Below, one piece after another: positions 62,401 to 64,000 of a stretch of DNA of 64,000 nt. The notes under the pieces are model-generated. The model made no database searches. It was not told where the DNA came from and was given only the letters and a program-made list of their open reading frames with translations. The stretch's first letter is position 1, and every line of letters begins with the position of its first letter. The stretch is from Lutispora sp003527145 (lineage in GTDB: Bacteria; Bacillota; Clostridia; Lutisporales; Lutisporaceae), in the NCBI GenBank assembly GCA_029983695.1, contig JASBZB010000002.1:127816-191815 (forward strand), in the 5' to 3' direction. The position numbers and the translations under genes were made by a program.

Positions 62401-64000
62401 CTCCCCGTTCAAACCTACCTTGTACAGAACGTTCCCCTCCTGCAGCCATGTAATGAACCATTGTCCATCTGCATAAACTGCCTTTGGAGCAGAATCATCG
62501 AAAGTATTACTGGTAAGCCGAATTGCTTCACTCCAGGCTTCTCCTTCATAAAGCCTTGCAAAGACCTCCCTGTCTTCAAACGTGAAAAGATTGTTATCCA
62601 TATCCAGGGTATAAAGGAGCAAGCCTTTCTCCCCAACCATGGACAAGCTGGAATCAAGAACTGTAGAAGATGCATCTCCAACGGGTTTGGGTGCACTCCA
62701 TGTACTATTGTTCCATGAAGAAAAGTATAATTGGTTACCTTTCTCTGATTCCGAAACTTCTTCATCACCAATACTAAAGCCCATTGATTTCGATTTGGTC
62801 CATACCAGCAACGCTTTGTCACCGTCTGCTGCAAGTTTTGGTGAGTGGTCTATGAAATCATCATTTGTCAGAGTAATGATATTGGGACTTATGCCATCTG
62901 CTGTATAAACGCTTTCAGTAACGCTGATTTCAGAATTTTCAAGCATTCCTGCAAGACCTTCCTCTTCGGCTACTGCTTTTCCGATATTATGCCATGCCAT
63001 AAGGACTCCGTTTCCGGCAGCTGCCACTGCAGGGGTAAAATCAGCTGTTCGGTCATCACCTACCCACACAGGTTCACCCCACGCACCATCCTTCAAGACA
63101 GAATAGCGAAGCTGTGTCCGGTTTACCGCATCCCTTGCGGGATTGTCATCAGACCACACCAGCCATAACTCATCCTGGTTTCTAATCAGCTGAAGCTCGG
63201 TGTGAGGATATATATTTTCCATCATTACACTGACAGCCGGATTAGCCACTGCTGCAGCCTTCCAAGTTCCAGCCATCCCTATGCTTCTTAGGGAAGCCAG
63301 GACACCTATCTTCTCTTCCGGTACAATTTCTCTATCCCCAGCCAGCCAGCTGGACTGCCTGTTGCTGTAGTCTCTTGATATCAACTGTAGAGACGTATTG
63401 TCTTTGCCTGCAAAATCCTCCATCCGCTCCTGCAGGGATCCTAAAATAACCTTTTCCTTTCCATTGTCCCAATGCACCTTATATAGATCTTTTTTGTATA
63501 TGTAATCCCCCCACAATAACGCTCTTGCGTAGATTTCAGCATAAGCTCTGATATCCGCCCCGATATAGCCCGTTGGGAAATGTATTTCAGCTGGAAGACG
63601 TGCGTTCAAATATCCGTCCACTCTGGCCAGTACAAAGTCTCCCGATACCCTGAGATAAGCATGAGGTGCAATCCCTATGATTCCACTGTATTGGGTTTTA
63701 TTTTTACTGTTATCAATCTTCAAGCCCCCATACACTTCAGATCCAATGCCTACTCCTGCCGAAAATCCAATGCCCATGAATTCATATCCCTTGGACCACT
63801 CCTTTGTACCATCTCCGGCAAGTAAAATATAAAAGTTATACATGCCCCACTCTTTAGTTTCTGAATTATAAATAAAGTTTAATTCGCCCTCAACCGATAT
63901 TTCAAATTCATAGCCCACCACAGTGACTTTCTTCAGTTTTTTGTATTTTGTGTCTGCTTTTGTCTTGCTCTTTTCTCCATAGCCCCCGCTTATTCCAAAT
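59452..64000 (-). CDS. Giant secreted SLH-domain surface protein (3' part)
   Basis: The frame is open to the right edge (GTG 63921 is not a start; 26 more codons are visible), so this is the C-terminal ~1515 residues. Order: beta-rich region without known fold (first ~200), a long stretch of propeller-like repeats with D-x-x-P/S-x-x-A and LVWT/LAWH motifs (about 230-640), two CARDB-like domains (about 640-880), two Big_5-type Ig domains (NPGPGDKHVAPSSALSIAFN, and EISAYPGE-like start of the next; about 880-1075), an acidic Gly-rich linker, a further domain, and three SLH repeats (last ~190: MAGAWYDKAVSFIAARNI, NTWYTGYLAAAKHLSI, IASWAKEATALLVETGI). Anchored to the wall; likely a sensor or adhesin. 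GC-richer than its surroundings. Confidence 0.88.
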   Translation of the reverse strand, partial: FGISGGYGEKSKTKADTKYKKLKKVTVVGYEFEISVEGELNFIYNSETKEWGMYNFYILLAGDGTKEWSKGYEFMGIGFSAGVGIGSEVYGGLKIDNSKNKTQYSGIIGIAPHAYLRVSGDFVLARVDGYLNARLPAEIHFPTGYIGADIRAYAEIYARALLWGDYIYKKDLYKVHWDNGKEKVILGSLQERMEDFAGKDNTSLQLISRDYSNRQSSWLAGDREIVPEEKIGVLASLRSIGMAGTWKAAAVANPAVSVMMENIYPHTELQLIRNQDELWLVWSDDNPARDAVNRTQLRYSVLKDGAWGEPVWVGDDRTADFTPAVAAAGNGVLMAWHNIGKAVAEEEGLAGMLENSEISVTESVYTADGISPNIITLTNDDFIDHSPKLAADGDKALLVWTKSKSMGFSIGDEEVSESEKGNQLYFSSWNNSTWSAPKPVGDASSTVLDSSLSMVGEKGLLLYTLDMDNNLFTFEDREVFARLYEGEAWSEAIRLTSNTFDDSAPKAVYADGQWFITWLQEGNVLYKVGLNGETKAEERLKNIQGDYQLAAKSGTRPLISLVYMQPGEDKAVGISTSFYDLDNGRWGDGVSLEAGNKYADAISALFTEDGKLNVAFSQADIITEAVPVMIDGAEQLVEQPNVSNKVDMKLLTYTPVHDVALSEKDGIFLSTEFPLSGTVTTVYATLRNEGDFAENARICIYDGDPDDGGELIGEAPWRLIPARSYEEVEIAWLVGPEEKDAYDLYAVVQPGEGVQEINTDNNTLNLEFSTADLSITGLICENMAQDDYLVTATIANSGGKILEGATVVMENVNDDQILKTSPLKLMEPGQQTVLTTMVSSAGLARDGKGQINLRIRVNPPEGVKEDFTENNTRSFSLEPAAITVDKVNPGPGDKHVAPSSALSIAFNMNIAQDAGYDRIRLMDEDLNEIAVNKVIQGNTLTITPQHVLDNGTEYTLIIPADALGDAYGHSMKSDFSLSFRTVLTNPEIISAYPGEFMENTALDTDIRLKFNQKMLKGNNFSDISLSGPEDRMIPVNAAIEGEFLTLDYNGSLSENTTYSLEVPRGAVQNDNGEVLYEDYVLVFTTGDASEGDDGPGGGGNDKPSGEGEEDEDSIRKEEDSGDGDNNSRISIFIGRSQRIINIRIGPDGARINLAGHAADIFSGDESVVINIPVIPNVSAYTLEIPADSLNGRYGKASLTLNTGIGSITIPSGMLSGMSYQGGRTANITIAVGDKSKLPDDTKAAIGKHPLIQLILTMDGQQTGWNNPAAPVTVSIPYTPTAEELAHSESIIIWYIDGAGKVVSVPNGHYDPATGTVTFTTAHFSYYAVGYNKVSFNDVMAGAWYDKAVSFIAARNITTGTGGGNFSPEAKLTRGQFIVMMMRAYDISSDADSKDNFSDAGNTWYTGYLAAAKHLSISNGVGDNNFAPDREITRQEMLALLYNALRAIGRLPEGTAGKPLSSFSDAENIASWAKEATALLVETGIIKGNGGKLFPIDTTTRAEMAQMLYNLLSEYK

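Overview
The window looks like an accessory-rich stretch of the chromosome of a low-GC, mesophilic, anaerobic, spore-former-like Clostridia species. Evidence: AT-rich DNA with strong AGGAGG ribosome sites, clostridial-type BlaR1/BlaI, VanR/VanS, TipA-type MerR, PadR-DUF2812 and YitT genes, a T-box leader, SLH-domain surface proteins, UvsE and an oligopeptide ABC operon. No rRNA, tRNA, CRISPR array or intact transposase was recognised. Most genes are on the minus strand; plus-strand genes are mainly regulators or regulator-led units.

Layout. 1-1214: edge of a lipoyl-domain gene, an AhpD-like gene and a MarR gene whose eighth codon is UGA. 1411-4670: an unknown protein with a GIIGG-GPTAIF motif, then a BlaR1-like protease and BlaI repressor with twin operators. 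4776-13171: one long peptide-utilisation operon (M42 peptidase, two permeases, two ATPases, binding protein, creatininase family, NIF3 family), divergent from an AAA+ regulator with degenerate sigma-54-activator motifs (13448-15457). 15689-20589: WYL regulator, zinc-ribbon protein, SLH protein, and a Ser/Thr kinase with C-terminal leucine-rich repeats paired with an HTH protein. 20667-26172: YitT protein, T-box leader on a decayed valS, L,D-transpeptidase, PAAR-like/VgrG remnant, AAA ATPase. 26453-29679: a VanR-VanS-D,D-carboxypeptidase unit without any ligase; two promoters share three TAAG boxes at 11-bp steps. 29809-33820: two-domain class II aldolase, decayed aminotransferase, radical SAM protein, TipA-like regulator.

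34090-37155 holds a TspO-like membrane protein divergent from an XRE-HTH/B12-binding regulator that has the CarH photoreceptor signatures (Wx9EH and ExHxxG), which is co-transcribed with UV-damage endonuclease UvsE: a plausible light/UV-response module. 37459-41803: PadR-DUF2812 and AraC-GyrI-ABC exporter units with clear operators. 42164-47457 is a tight three-gene operon of MoxR-type AAA+ ATPase, beta-propeller-like protein and VWA protein, the best candidate for an undescribed NTP-driven effector system. 47567-50129: oleate hydratase and its TetR neighbour with an 8-3-8 operator.

50266-59262 is a resistance/decay zone: internally deleted aadA-like gene, MerR-TipAS gene broken by one stop next to its apparent target hsp33, ant(6)-aph(3')-III-like pair, UvrA2-like ABC protein divergent from a WYL regulator, and several gene remnants. 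The right edge (59452-64000) is the 3' part of a giant SLH surface protein. A recurring theme is decay: at least ten remnants, several of them N- and C-terminal pieces of one gene with the middle missing. All identifications are from motif reading by eye; no database search was run.
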